The notes under the pieces are model-generated. The model was not told the DNA's origin, made no database searches, and saw only the letters and a program-made list of their open reading frames with translations. 10,557 bases of DNA from an uncultured Pseudomonadales bacterium (GTDB lineage Bacteria > Pseudomonadota > Gammaproteobacteria > Pseudomonadales > Pseudohongiellaceae), in NCBI GenBank assembly GCA_938082955.1, contig CALKDE010000114.1, forward strand, positions 1 to 10,557. The letters are read 5' to 3'. Shown one piece after another: positions 1 through 7,419 of this stretch. The stretch's first letter is position 1. Each line of letters starts with the position of its first letter. The translations under genes and the position numbers were made by a program.

Positions 1-1951
1 CGGCATCACATAGCCAGCGCCATGAGGGTTGTGCCTGGTTCTGACACTGATGCACTTGGAAACTGAGCTGCGCTCTGCCCTCGTAATTAATATACGTAGC
101 CTCGTGTTCCGAGAACGCGGTAGCCGGCAGGATGACATCGGCATTCGCTGTTGTTGCCGTGGGCAATTGATCCAGTACCAATACTTTTGCAGCTGCAGTA
201 AGCGCGGCATCTACCGTTGCCTTCGCGGCTCGCCGATAGAGGTCATTCTCCAATACGATGACGCGCTTCGCCTCGCCACTTTGTAATTTTTCCAATCCAG
301 CGCCGAGTGGATTTGATGCGCCGACCATCAACCCCATGCCCATACTATTTACTTCAGGCACTAATAGGCAAAGGTCTATAACTGATTTGTCACTACCATC
401 ATGCAAAGCTCTAGCGATGTTTGCGGCGGCCTTAATCACCTCGCTGCCATTGCTATTACCCGCGATGATCAGAGGTCGTTTCGCGGCCTTGAGCTGCTCT
501 GCGATCTTCTCTATTACCTCGTCATGCTCTGTTGAGGAAGAGGCGTTAGGGGCGGATGTTACTATCTTGTTCGCTATTTGATGTCCAATCGCAGCCACGA
601 TAGACAGCGATTCGATAACTCTATCGCTGGCTACGTCATCGAGCCTGCTTACTGCCGGGCTAATAATACTTAATGGGCTGCGCTCGTGCTGCGCGAGTTC
701 GCGCACTGCAGCATCCTGCCACTGAGGTATTCTGCTTTGGTCTGCTAGATCCTTGGCCTTGTTACGTACCGACTGACGCAGTGCTAATGCGATGCGCGGC
801 GCCACATTGGTTACGTCTTCTCCGAGAATTAACACCGCGTCGGCTGTTTCAATCTCGCGCACACTAGGACTATGAAATGCCGTGTCGCTGGCCAGATCCA
901 GTATCACCTTCATCGACTCATGTTCAACGTCGGAATAACCCGCATAGAAATTTTCTTCGCCTACCATAGCCCGTAGTGCAAAATTTGATTCGTTGCTAGC
1001 CCGCGGAGAACCAATGCCTATGGTCCCGTCTGTTGTGAACTCCTTAATGAGCGCCTTAACCTGATCGTCTGCCAACAATTCGCCGGTGTTATCAACCCGC
1101 TGTACCGGTTCTAGCAAGCGATCCCTGTTGTTTACAAAATCGAAACCAAAGCGCCCTCTGTCGCAAAGGAAATAGCCATTTACTTCGCTATTGTAGCGAT
1201 TGACGGTTCTGCGCAAGCTCCCGTAACGCTCCCCTGGCGTTGTATTACAACCTACAGAACAACCGATACAAACTGAGGGAGCGGTCTGCAGATCCCACTT
1301 GCGGCTGTAATTCTCACTAAACGCTTTGTCAGTGAAGACACCCGTGGGGCAAACCTCAACAAGGTTGCCACTAAATTCGCTCTCAAGAACACCCTCTTCG
1401 TGCCTACCGAAATAGACATGATGGTGAGAAGCCTGCGCCGATAGATCGGTGCCGCCAGCGTAGTCGCCATAGTAGCGAACACAGCGATAACAGGTGATGC
1501 AGCGATTCATCTCATGATTAATGAGCGGGCCTAAATATTGATTGCGATGTGTTCTCTTGTTCTTGTCGTAGCGACGGTAGTTGTGACCCGACATCAAGGT
1601 CATATCCTGCAGATGACACTCGCCCCCTTCTTCGCAGACAGGGCAATCATGTGGGTGACTGATCATCAAGCTTTCGATGACATCGGACCTAAAAGATTTA
1701 GCACCTTCGTCCTCGATAGAGATAATCGCTCCATCGGTGGCGGGCGTCATACACGCCATCACTAACGTGCCTACCTTGTCATCTGCATCGCGATATTGCA
1801 TAACCGCACATTGACGACAAGCACCGACAGAACCCATGCTGGGATGCCAGCAAAAATAAGGCAAGTCTAGACCCAGTGACAAACACTCCTGCAACAGATT
1901 GTTATCGGGGTTTACCTCGTGCTCCACCCCATCAATAACAATTTTCGCCAT
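1..1951 (-). CDS. nuoG: NADH-quinone oxidoreductase subunit G (complex I, iron-sulfur subunit), 3' end outside window
   Basis: Peripheral-arm subunit of complex I that carries electrons from NuoE/NuoF toward NuoB. The frame is open from the ATG at 1951 to the left edge, giving about 650 codons; E. coli NuoG has about 908, so roughly the last quarter is missing. Visible ligands: C34, C45, C48, C67 for the [2Fe-2S] cluster N1b; H99, C103, C106, C112 for the His-coordinated N5 cluster; C151, C154, C157, C201 for N4; and C228, C231, C235, C263 for the extra N7 cluster found only in some bacteria. From about residue 265 on the sequence is the molybdopterin-oxidoreductase-like domain, which in complex I holds no molybdenum cofactor. 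A TTGGAG ribosome binding site lies 6 bases before the ATG. The gene follows nuoF by 37 bases. The identification is certain; the C-terminus cannot be judged. Confidence 0.97.
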   Translation of the reverse strand, partial: MAKIVIDGVEHEVNPDNNLLQECLSLGLDLPYFCWHPSMGSVGACRQCAVMQYRDADDKVGTLVMACMTPATDGAIISIEDEGAKSFRSDVIESLMISHPHDCPVCEEGGECHLQDMTLMSGHNYRRYDKNKRTHRNQYLGPLINHEMNRCITCYRCVRYYGDYAGGTDLSAQASHHHVYFGRHEEGVLESEFSGNLVEVCPTGVFTDKAFSENYSRKWDLQTAPSVCIGCSVGCNTTPGERYGSLRRTVNRYNSEVNGYFLCDRGRFGFDFVNNRDRLLEPVQRVDNTGELLADDQVKALIKEFTTDGTIGIGSPRASNESNFALRAMVGEENFYAGYSDVEHESMKVILDLASDTAFHSPSVREIETADAVLILGEDVTNVAPRIALALRQSVRNKAKDLADQSRIPQWQDAAVRELAQHERSPLSIISPAVSRLDDVASDRVIESLSIVAAIGHQIANKIVTSAPNASSSTEHDEVIEKIAEQLKAAKRPLIIAGNSNGSEVIKAAANIARALHDGSDKSVIDLCLLVPEVNSMGMGLMVGASNPLGAGLEKLQSGEAKRVIVLENDLYRRAAKATVDAALTAAAKVLVLDQLPTATTANADVILPATAFSEHEATYINYEGRAQLSFQVHQCQNQAQPSWRWLCDA

Positions 1952-1977
1952 CAGTTACTCCAAGCTTAGCTAGGTAA

Positions 1978-1994
1978 CACTGAAAATATCAGTG
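1978..1994. repeat. 6-bp inverted repeat at the nuoF/nuoG junction
   Basis: CACTGA, a 5-base spacer and TCAGTG form a perfect 6-bp stem that overlaps the nuoF stop codon (1989-1991). No T tract follows in the direction of transcription and nuoG continues 27 bases after it, so it is not an obvious terminator. It could be a small intercistronic hairpin affecting mRNA stability, or chance. Confidence 0.35.
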
Positions 1995-3269
1995 CTTATA
2001 GCTACAGCGCTTCTGTGTAATATGTTTTTCGAAATCTTCTTTAAAATACTTTAGTCCGCTACCCAATGGAGCAGTGGCGCCAGGCGCTAATGCACAAAAT
2101 GTTCTACCTGGCCCTAGATAAGTGACGTGATCATGGAGGATCTGTAAATCTTTTTCGCTGCCCTCACCATTCTCAAAGTCGCGGAATATCTGATCAACCC
2201 AAGGCAAGCCATCGCGACACGGCGTGCAGAAACCGCAGGACTCGTGCGCGAAAAACTTCATAAGATTTCCCACCATCCCTACCGGGCAAGTCTTATCGTC
2301 TAATACAATCATTGTGCCGGTAGCTAGTCTGCTACCTACTTTCGCAATCTCGTCGTAGTCAAGGACTATGTCGAGGTGCTCGGGCAGCATGAAGTCGGTT
2401 GACCCGCCACCTGGTAGAAAGCCCTTAAGCTCTAGACCATCCTGCATCCCGCCGGCATAGCCTTCTAACAATTCTCTTATGGGCAAGCCAAGCGGCAATT
2501 CCCAACAACCTGGTGTCTTTACCTTGCCACTGACACCGAATAGCTTCGTGCCGTGATCGTTGCCCTTTGTCAATCCGTGATACCAGTCGACGCCATATGT
2601 CAAAATTCCAGGCAGGTTACACAATGTTTCTACGTTATTGACGATAGTTGGCTTTCCCCAAAGCCCGCTCACTTGTGGAAATGGCGGCTTGGCACGTGGG
2701 TTGGCTCGCTTACCCTCCAGCGCATTCAACAACGCCGTTTCTTCGCCGCAAATATACCGCCCAGCACTCGTGTGCATAATGATATCGAAATCAAAACCCG
2801 TACCAAGAATGTTCTTACCGAGATAACCTCTCTCATACGCTTCTTTTATTGCCTTGCGCAGAGCTTGCTCGGAGACAGTGTATTCACCGCGTAAAAAAAT
2901 ATAAGCTTTGCTCGCTTGAATCGTGTAAGCGGCGATGATCATGCCTTCAAGCATGAGGTGCGGGTCACCCTCCATTAACAATCTGTCTTTGAAAGTACCC
3001 GGCTCCATCTCGTCAGCATTGACTACTAAATATTTTTGCTTGGGGGAGTTATCTCCTCTTGGCACGAAGCTCCATTTCAAGCCAGTTGGAAATCCTGCGC
3101 CGCCCCTGCCTTTTAGCCCAGAGCCTTTTACCAGCTCAAGGACATCTTCAGGGCTTAACCCCTTTGCGATGGCATGCACGCTCTGATAGCCATCGTTCGC
3201 CTCATAGGCGGTGATGTCCAGCGGTGGGCGAGACATATCGATATTCTTTGTTAATGGATTTGCTACCAC
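1989..3269 (-). CDS. nuoF: NADH-quinone oxidoreductase subunit F (NADH- and FMN-binding)
   Basis: Entry point of complex I: it oxidises NADH and passes electrons through FMN to cluster N3. The product has 426 residues (E. coli about 445), with a slightly shorter C-terminus. The glycine-rich KGRGGAGFPTG at about residues 53-63 is the FMN/NADH loop, NADEMEPGT at 84-92 is the family motif, and GRYICGEETAL at 170-180 is highly conserved. C345, C348, C351 (SCGFCTPC) and C392 bind [4Fe-4S] N3. The chosen start is GTG at 3269, because it keeps a leader comparable to E. coli; an ATG at 3236 (residue 12) is the alternative, and neither has a strong ribosome binding site. Only 12 bases separate it from nuoE, and both genes are in the same reading frame, divided by the TAA of nuoE and four codons. 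It acts with NuoE and NuoG in the cytoplasmic NADH dehydrogenase module. Confidence 0.97.
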   Translation of the reverse strand: MVANPLTKNIDMSRPPLDITAYEANDGYQSVHAIAKGLSPEDVLELVKGSGLKGRGGAGFPTGLKWSFVPRGDNSPKQKYLVVNADEMEPGTFKDRLLMEGDPHLMLEGMIIAAYTIQASKAYIFLRGEYTVSEQALRKAIKEAYERGYLGKNILGTGFDFDIIMHTSAGRYICGEETALLNALEGKRANPRAKPPFPQVSGLWGKPTIVNNVETLCNLPGILTYGVDWYHGLTKGNDHGTKLFGVSGKVKTPGCWELPLGLPIRELLEGYAGGMQDGLELKGFLPGGGSTDFMLPEHLDIVLDYDEIAKVGSRLATGTMIVLDDKTCPVGMVGNLMKFFAHESCGFCTPCRDGLPWVDQIFRDFENGEGSEKDLQILHDHVTYLGPGRTFCALAPGATAPLGSGLKYFKEDFEKHITQKRCSYKH

Positions 3270-3281
3270 GTAAGTATCCGT

Positions 3282-3800
3282 TTAATCCTGTTTGTTCTTG
3301 TAGTCTTTAATAATTGAATCAATTTTTTCCGGCGTTAGGTTTCTATGCAAATCCGGGCCCACCATCATTACCGGCGCCCTGTCGCAGTCTCCTAAACAGG
3401 GAACTGGAATCAGCGTAAAGTCACCGTCCTTCGTCGTCTCCCCATAGTCGATAGCAAGCTGCTCCTTAATGTAACCCTTAATACCTTCGCAGCCCATGAT
3501 CCAACAGCTAACGCTGTCGCAGAATAAAATAACGTTTTTGCCCACTTGCTGGCGATATACTAGGTTAAAGAACGTCGCCACGCCTTCCAAGTCCGCCGCG
3601 GGAATATCCAAGTACTTTGCAATACCAAGAAGACTCGCGTCAGAAACCCAGCCCTGGTGTTTCTGCACAATTTTCAACGCTTCCAGCCCAACAGCCCTCT
3701 TGTCAGGATACAAAGTCATCTCGTGCTCGATCTCCGCAATCTCCTCCAAAGATAAATTACGAGCTTTGTTCGCTGTGCTTGCTATTACTTGCTGACTCAT
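3282..3800 (-). CDS. nuoE: NADH-quinone oxidoreductase subunit E (24-kDa [2Fe-2S] subunit)
   Basis: Small thioredoxin-fold subunit of the NADH dehydrogenase module, docked on NuoF and carrying [2Fe-2S] cluster N1a. It has 172 residues against about 166 in E. coli. C94 and C99 (CDSVSC) and C135 and C139 (CLGDC) are the four cluster ligands at the expected spacing. The N-terminal helical part (about residues 15-80) includes YPDKRAVGLEALKIVQ and GVATFFNLVYRQ, both typical of the family. The ATG at 3800 is preceded by a weak AGAGG. The gene starts 73 bases after the nuoCD stop, and the gap holds a small repeat cluster. It lies in the nuo operon directly before nuoF. Nothing is missing. Confidence 0.97.
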   Translation of the reverse strand: MSQQVIASTANKARNLSLEEIAEIEHEMTLYPDKRAVGLEALKIVQKHQGWVSDASLLGIAKYLDIPAADLEGVATFFNLVYRQQVGKNVILFCDSVSCWIMGCEGIKGYIKEQLAIDYGETTKDGDFTLIPVPCLGDCDRAPVMMVGPDLHRNLTPEKIDSIIKDYKNKQD

Positions 3801-3834
3801 TTGCCTCTATGCTTCTCTTTTTGTCTCTGGGGCG

Positions 3835-3880
3835 CTACCTGTTTTCTACCTGACTATCTATCTATTTATTTTTCTACCTG
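3835..3880. repeat. Three CTACCTG copies plus a CTAT/CTAT run at the nuoCD 3' end
   Basis: CTACCTG occurs at 3835-3841, 3846-3852 and 3874-3880; the last copy contains the nuoCD stop codon. Between the second and third copies lies ACTATCTATCTATTTATT, a short tetranucleotide-type run. On the coding strand the first and third copies are in the same frame, so a second AGG-TAG follows the real AGG-TAG after 39 bases. This looks like local duplication or slippage at the gene end. Function unknown. Confidence 0.6.
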
Positions 3881-5655
3881 TCCACATCCGCCATAACGAA
3901 ATCGATACTCGCAATGATGGCAATAAGGTCCGCTACCATAAAGCCCCGCGAAATCTCTGGAATCATCTGCAAATGAGCAAACGACGGTGTTCGTATACGT
4001 GTCCTGTAAGAAGTCGTACTGCCATCACTCACGAGGTAGTAACTGTTAATACCCTTCGTTGCCTCGACCGCCACTGTCACTTCGTTCGGAGGAATAACCG
4101 GCCCCCAACTAACACTTAAAAAGTGGTTAATCAGCGTCTCTATATCCTGCATGGTGTTTTCTTTACGCGGAGGCGTCGTTAGCGGGTGATCAGACTTGTA
4201 GTGGCCCGACGGCATATTGTCCATGCACTGCTTAATGATGCGCAGGCTCTGACGCATTTCCTCAACGCGGATTGCACAGCGATCATAAGAATCGCCATTC
4301 TCAGCAATAGGCACGTCGAAGTCGAAGTTTTCATACCCGCTATAAGGACGCTGTTTGCGGAAATCCCATTCTAGACCCGTGGCTCTTAAGCCTGCTCCGG
4401 TCACGCCCCAGTTAAGCGCCTCTTTGGTGTCATACACACCAACACCCTGAGTTCGTCTCTTCAAGATGCCATTGTTCATCACCATGCTGTCGTACTCGTC
4501 GAGTCGAGCTGGCATGAAGTCTAACAGTTCCTGAATTCGCTTCTCCCAGCCGTTCGGCAAGTCTTGTGCCACACCACCGATTCGAAACCAACCCGGATGC
4601 ATGCGCGCACCACAGATAGATTCGATGATGTTGAAAATACGTTCACGCTCAACAAACATGTAGAAGATCGGAGAAAGCTGCCCCACGTCTTGAGCAAAGG
4701 TGCCATAGAACAAAAGATGACTACAGATTCGAAACATCTCGCAGAGCATGACGCGGATAACTTTCACCCGCTCCGGCACCTTGATGCCCGCCATCTTTTC
4801 CACCGCCATAACATACGGCAGGTTGTTCAGGACCCCACCGAGGTAGTCGATGCGATCAGTGTAAGGAATATAGGTATGCCAAGATTGCCGCTCGCCCATC
4901 TTCTCAGCACCACGATGGTGGTAGCCAATATCTGGCACGGCATCCACTAGAATCTCACCGTCCAATTGCAGAGCAATACGAAAGGCCCCGTGTACACTTG
5001 GATGATTAGGGCCCAAATTGAGAAACATGAATTCAGAATTCTCAGACTCTCTTTTCATCCCCCAGTCTTCAGGCTTAAATTTTAGCGCTTCTTGCTCGTA
5101 GTCCAATTGCTCATCATCAAGCGTGAACGGTTCCATCTCAGTGGCGCGGGCCGGATGCTCCTTACGCAAGGCATGGCCCTCCCAAGTTGGAGGTAGCACG
5201 ATGCGACAGAGGTTCGGATGGCCATCGAAATGAATGCCAAACATGTCCCAGGCCTCACGCTCGTACCAATTCGCATTGGGCCATAGCCGCACGATACTCG
5301 GAATATTCAGATCGCTGTCCTGCAGGGCGACCTTGATGCGAAAATCGCAATTGCCGGAAAAGGACATAAGGTGATAGACGACAGTGAACTCGCTATCCGG
5401 TTGGCCAGCTCGGTTGCTGCGTAATCGCTCATCGATCGCGGTAAGATCGAACAGCATCTCGAAGCACGGGGTCGTCTCATCTCTTAGCGCGCGAAGCACT
5501 GTGTCGATGCTCTGTCGCTCAATCCACACCGTTGGCATCCCATCACAGGTCACCTGTTCGGCCACAATGAGATCGCCATGCATTTGGCGCAGTTGCACTA
5601 AGGCTCCTGCTACCTGGTCAAGCGATTGACTGTTTGTCTCTGTGCTAGATGTCAC
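3874..5655 (-). CDS. nuoC: NADH-quinone oxidoreductase fused subunit C/D
   Basis: Fusion of the 30-kDa (NuoC) and 49-kDa (NuoD) subunits, called nuoCD in many gammaproteobacteria; 593 residues against about 596-600 in E. coli. NuoC spans about residues 20-175, with the signature NANWYEREAWDMFGIHFDGH near 127-146. A linker leads to NuoD, which begins near residue 208. LNLGPNHPSVHGAFR holds H222 and RIDYLGG holds Y271, the positions known from structures to contact the quinone headgroup. The C-terminus ends in SIDFVMADVDR, almost as in E. coli. Residue 150 is Cys where E. coli has Arg (HPNLCR against HPNLRR). The start is GTG at 5655 with no clear ribosome binding site; a GTG at codon 20 preceded by GGAG is a weaker alternative, because it would trim the N-terminus. 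It follows nuoB by 50 bases. NuoD forms the quinone pocket together with NuoB. Confidence 0.97.
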   Translation of the reverse strand: MTSSTETNSQSLDQVAGALVQLRQMHGDLIVAEQVTCDGMPTVWIERQSIDTVLRALRDETTPCFEMLFDLTAIDERLRSNRAGQPDSEFTVVYHLMSFSGNCDFRIKVALQDSDLNIPSIVRLWPNANWYEREAWDMFGIHFDGHPNLCRIVLPPTWEGHALRKEHPARATEMEPFTLDDEQLDYEQEALKFKPEDWGMKRESENSEFMFLNLGPNHPSVHGAFRIALQLDGEILVDAVPDIGYHHRGAEKMGERQSWHTYIPYTDRIDYLGGVLNNLPYVMAVEKMAGIKVPERVKVIRVMLCEMFRICSHLLFYGTFAQDVGQLSPIFYMFVERERIFNIIESICGARMHPGWFRIGGVAQDLPNGWEKRIQELLDFMPARLDEYDSMVMNNGILKRRTQGVGVYDTKEALNWGVTGAGLRATGLEWDFRKQRPYSGYENFDFDVPIAENGDSYDRCAIRVEEMRQSLRIIKQCMDNMPSGHYKSDHPLTTPPRKENTMQDIETLINHFLSVSWGPVIPPNEVTVAVEATKGINSYYLVSDGSTTSYRTRIRTPSFAHLQMIPEISRGFMVADLIAIIASIDFVMADVDR

Positions 5656-5705
5656 GATATTTTACTTTACTTGTCCGTATTAACTTGTTGTTTTGTAGGC
5701 ATTTA

Positions 5706-6347
5706 TTAAACGTCATTTGGTGAGCGAAGCTCAGTTGCCGCGATTCGTTCTGGCCCGCGCACGATACGCTGTACAGGGTTGGCCTCCTTCTGAATAATCC
5801 CCTGATCATTGACCACCCAGCTCAGTGGCCGCCGCTCCCTACCGATTGATTCCTGTAGCAATATCAATCCCTGCAACAGGGCCTCGGGACGTGGCGGACA
5901 ACCAGAAACGTAGACATCCACGGGGAGGAATTTATCCACGCCTTGTACCACTGAGTAAATATCGTACATACCACCTGAATTTGCGCAGGAGCCCATGGAA
6001 ATAACCCATTTAGGCTCTAGCAACTGCTCATATAAAAGCTTTACCACAGGCGCCATCTTACGGAACACGGTGCCGGCAATAACGATCATGTCAGCCTGCC
6101 TAGGCGTTCCACGTATCACCTCCGCGCCGAATCTAGCTAGGTCATGACGACTTGTAAACGCAGTAGCCATCTCTACATAACAGCAGGAGAGGCCAAAATT
6201 AAAGGGCCAAATGGAGTTCTTTCGACCCCAGGACACCATATCTTCTAGGTTCGCCATAACCACATTGCGCCGAATAAATTCATCCATGGCACTGCCACCA
6301 GGCTGTGGTGACGCGGCATCTTCTGCTTTTTGCAGCTCCCAACTCAT
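5706..6347 (-). CDS. nuoB: NADH-quinone oxidoreductase subunit B (PSST, cluster N2)
   Basis: Subunit holding [4Fe-4S] cluster N2, the last cluster before quinone, at the joint between the peripheral and membrane arms. It has 213 residues (E. coli about 220). The unusual adjacent pair C55-C56 (LSCCYVEM), C121 (GSCANSGGMYD) and C150 (VSGCPPRPEAL) are the four N2 ligands. The segment FTSRHDLARFGAEVIRGTPR is the conserved loop lining the quinone channel. The ATG overlaps the nuoA stop in an ATGA arrangement, and AAGGA lies 9 bases upstream inside nuoA, so translation is probably coupled to nuoA. Assignment is certain. Confidence 0.98.
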   Translation of the reverse strand: MSWELQKAEDAASPQPGGSAMDEFIRRNVVMANLEDMVSWGRKNSIWPFNFGLSCCYVEMATAFTSRHDLARFGAEVIRGTPRQADMIVIAGTVFRKMAPVVKLLYEQLLEPKWVISMGSCANSGGMYDIYSVVQGVDKFLPVDVYVSGCPPRPEALLQGLILLQESIGRERRPLSWVVNDQGIIQKEANPVQRIVRGPERIAATELRSPNDV

Positions 6348-6811
6348 AGTTTGAATTCCTTTTTATTGGTCACGCCACCTGGCCCGGAAAGAGTTTTCAA
6401 TTCCCGTTTCTGCGTGAGCGTGCGCCAATCCAGAGCGCCGATACGCCAGAGATAGAACAAGGCCGCGATTAAAATAAAGATAAATACTGAAATTTCAATA
6501 AAACCAAGCCAGCCTGCCTCTCTAACGGCGACAGCCCAGGCAAAGAGAAAGACAACTTCCAAATCAAAGATGATGAACAGTATAGCCGGCAAGTAGAAAT
6601 GCACTGAGATTCGAAATTGGGCACTGCCCACGGACACGATGCCTGACTCAAAGGGCAGGTTTTTGGAGTGGGCGGTAATACGCTGCCCAAGGAAATAGGA
6701 AAGCCCAAGCATAATAACCACGACGGCCAACACCAAGGCGAAGTAAAAAAGAAACGGTCTCAAACCGTCTAGCATTTCGTTAGGTAATCCCAAGCACTTA
6801 ACTCCAAACAT
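6344..6811 (-). CDS. nuoA: NADH-quinone oxidoreductase subunit A (membrane subunit)
   Basis: Membrane subunit at the base of the quinone cavity, first gene of the nuo operon. The product as called has 155 residues (E. coli about 147) and three membrane helices at about 18-41, 71-96 and 101-123. The loop KNLPFESGIVSVGSA and the second-helix pair D83 and E85 (IFDLEVVFLFAW) are family hallmarks; RIGALDW follows helix 3. The start is uncertain. The ATG at 6811 has no good ribosome binding site. A TTG at 6793 (codon 7) has GGAG 8 bases upstream, and an ATG at 6775 (codon 13) would give an N-terminus starting right before helix 1, like many homologues. The 3' end overlaps nuoB by 4 bases. Confidence 0.96.
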   Translation of the reverse strand: MFGVKCLGLPNEMLDGLRPFLFYFALVLAVVVIMLGLSYFLGQRITAHSKNLPFESGIVSVGSAQFRISVHFYLPAILFIIFDLEVVFLFAWAVAVREAGWLGFIEISVFIFILIAALFYLWRIGALDWRTLTQKRELKTLSGPGGVTNKKEFKL

Positions 6812-6898
6812 ACCGACAAGCTTTAGGCCATCGGTCTTCCGGATTCACACCGAATCAAATTCCGTTACCGGCTCTTATTCAATGACCGCTGAATCATT
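6812..6898 (-). promoter_or_regulatory. Structured leader immediately upstream of nuoA
   Basis: Read on the minus strand, UCGGU (6853-6849), ACCGA (6835-6831) and UCGGU (6816-6812) lie in a row. The central ACCGA can therefore pair with either neighbour, and pairing with the downstream one would place a stem right against the annotated nuoA ATG. A GAUUC/GAAUC hairpin (6856-6842) and an AATGA/TCATT repeat (6898-6881) lie further upstream. The stretch GATTCGGTGTGAATCCGG resembles the P6 region of FMN riboswitches as remembered from the family, but the conserved 5' half (GGGGCAGGG...ACCGGCGGT) is absent. What is seen is the repeat arrangement; a regulatory role is inferred and weak. Confidence 0.3.
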
Positions 6899-7070
6899 AA
6901 TACCTTCTACGCAATAACTGCCCCTTTTGCGCCTATCGTTCGATCCTCAACACACCGAGCATCCACCAGCGAACATGTCCGCGTAGCCGAAAGCAACAAA
7001 GAGGGTACTTCTAAATTTAGTAGAGATTTTGAGTGGGGGTATAGAACTTCGAAAGGAGTTAACCCAGCAG

Positions 7071-7092
7071 TATGATTCATAAAAGAATCATA
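7071..7092. repeat. Perfect 8-bp inverted repeat upstream of nuoA
   Basis: TATGATTC (7071-7078), a 6-base spacer and GAATCATA (7085-7092) form a perfect inverted repeat 260-281 bases upstream of the annotated nuoA ATG. No T run follows on either strand. It is a candidate binding site for a dimeric regulator; the spacing matches no specific regulator I can name. Confidence 0.4.
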
Positions 7093-7368
7093 ACCTTTGG
7101 CAGGAATTGCCGGGGACTGTATGTCACTACCCATAGAGATCAACCGCTCTTTGATGGGAGCCCGTTAGCTGACTGAGTTCCAAGAAACTAGAACGAAGTG
7201 ATGGCAATCAGACCGAGATTGTGGGCTCGCATTGTTAATATTTGAAACCTTAATAGCACTCTGCTTTTTCTAAAAATAGTGAAATGACTGCAGGCAGATC
7301 TGACATTAATTATCGCTTGGAAATTTACACGGATAGCTTCGCGATAGCAAGCACTTTGTCTCTCTAGA

Positions 7369-7390
7369 CGCAGGCAGGAAGCGGCCTGCG
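7369..7390. repeat. 7-bp GC-rich inverted repeat downstream of the CBS gene
   Basis: CGCAGGC (7369-7375), an 8-base loop and GCCTGCG (7384-7390) can form a perfect GC-rich hairpin starting 45 bases after the CBS-gene stop. There is no T tract on either side, so it is not a canonical intrinsic terminator. It may mark the 3' end of the upstream transcript, for example as a stability hairpin. Confidence 0.4.
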
Positions 7391-7419
7391 AGAAACCAAG
7401 GATTCACTATAAATACCCG

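Noticed and set aside
258..581. Plus-strand frame of 107 codons near the left edge
   Set aside because: It is antisense to nuoG, which stays open through this stretch.
2553..2894. Plus-strand frame of 113 codons
   Set aside because: It is a shadow of nuoF, whose motifs in the opposite frame are unmistakable.
4564..4950. Plus-strand frame of 128 codons
   Set aside because: It is the antisense of the well-conserved nuoCD gene and has no recognisable domain or upstream signals.
6836..6885. Cobalamin-riboswitch-like words (GGTGTGAATCCGG, GGAAGACC...GGCC) before nuoA
   Set aside because: The core GCCCCCGCNACTG segment is missing, the order and spacing are wrong, and nuo genes have no known link to B12.
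7052..7176. Plus-strand 34-codon frame starting ATG at 7072 behind AAAGGAG
   Set aside because: The ribosome site is 13 bases from the ATG, the peptide resembles nothing known to me, and the ATG lies inside an inverted repeat in a non-coding gap.
7202..7207. TTGCCA on the minus strand as a -35 box for nuo
   Set aside because: No acceptable -10 hexamer follows at 16-18 bases.
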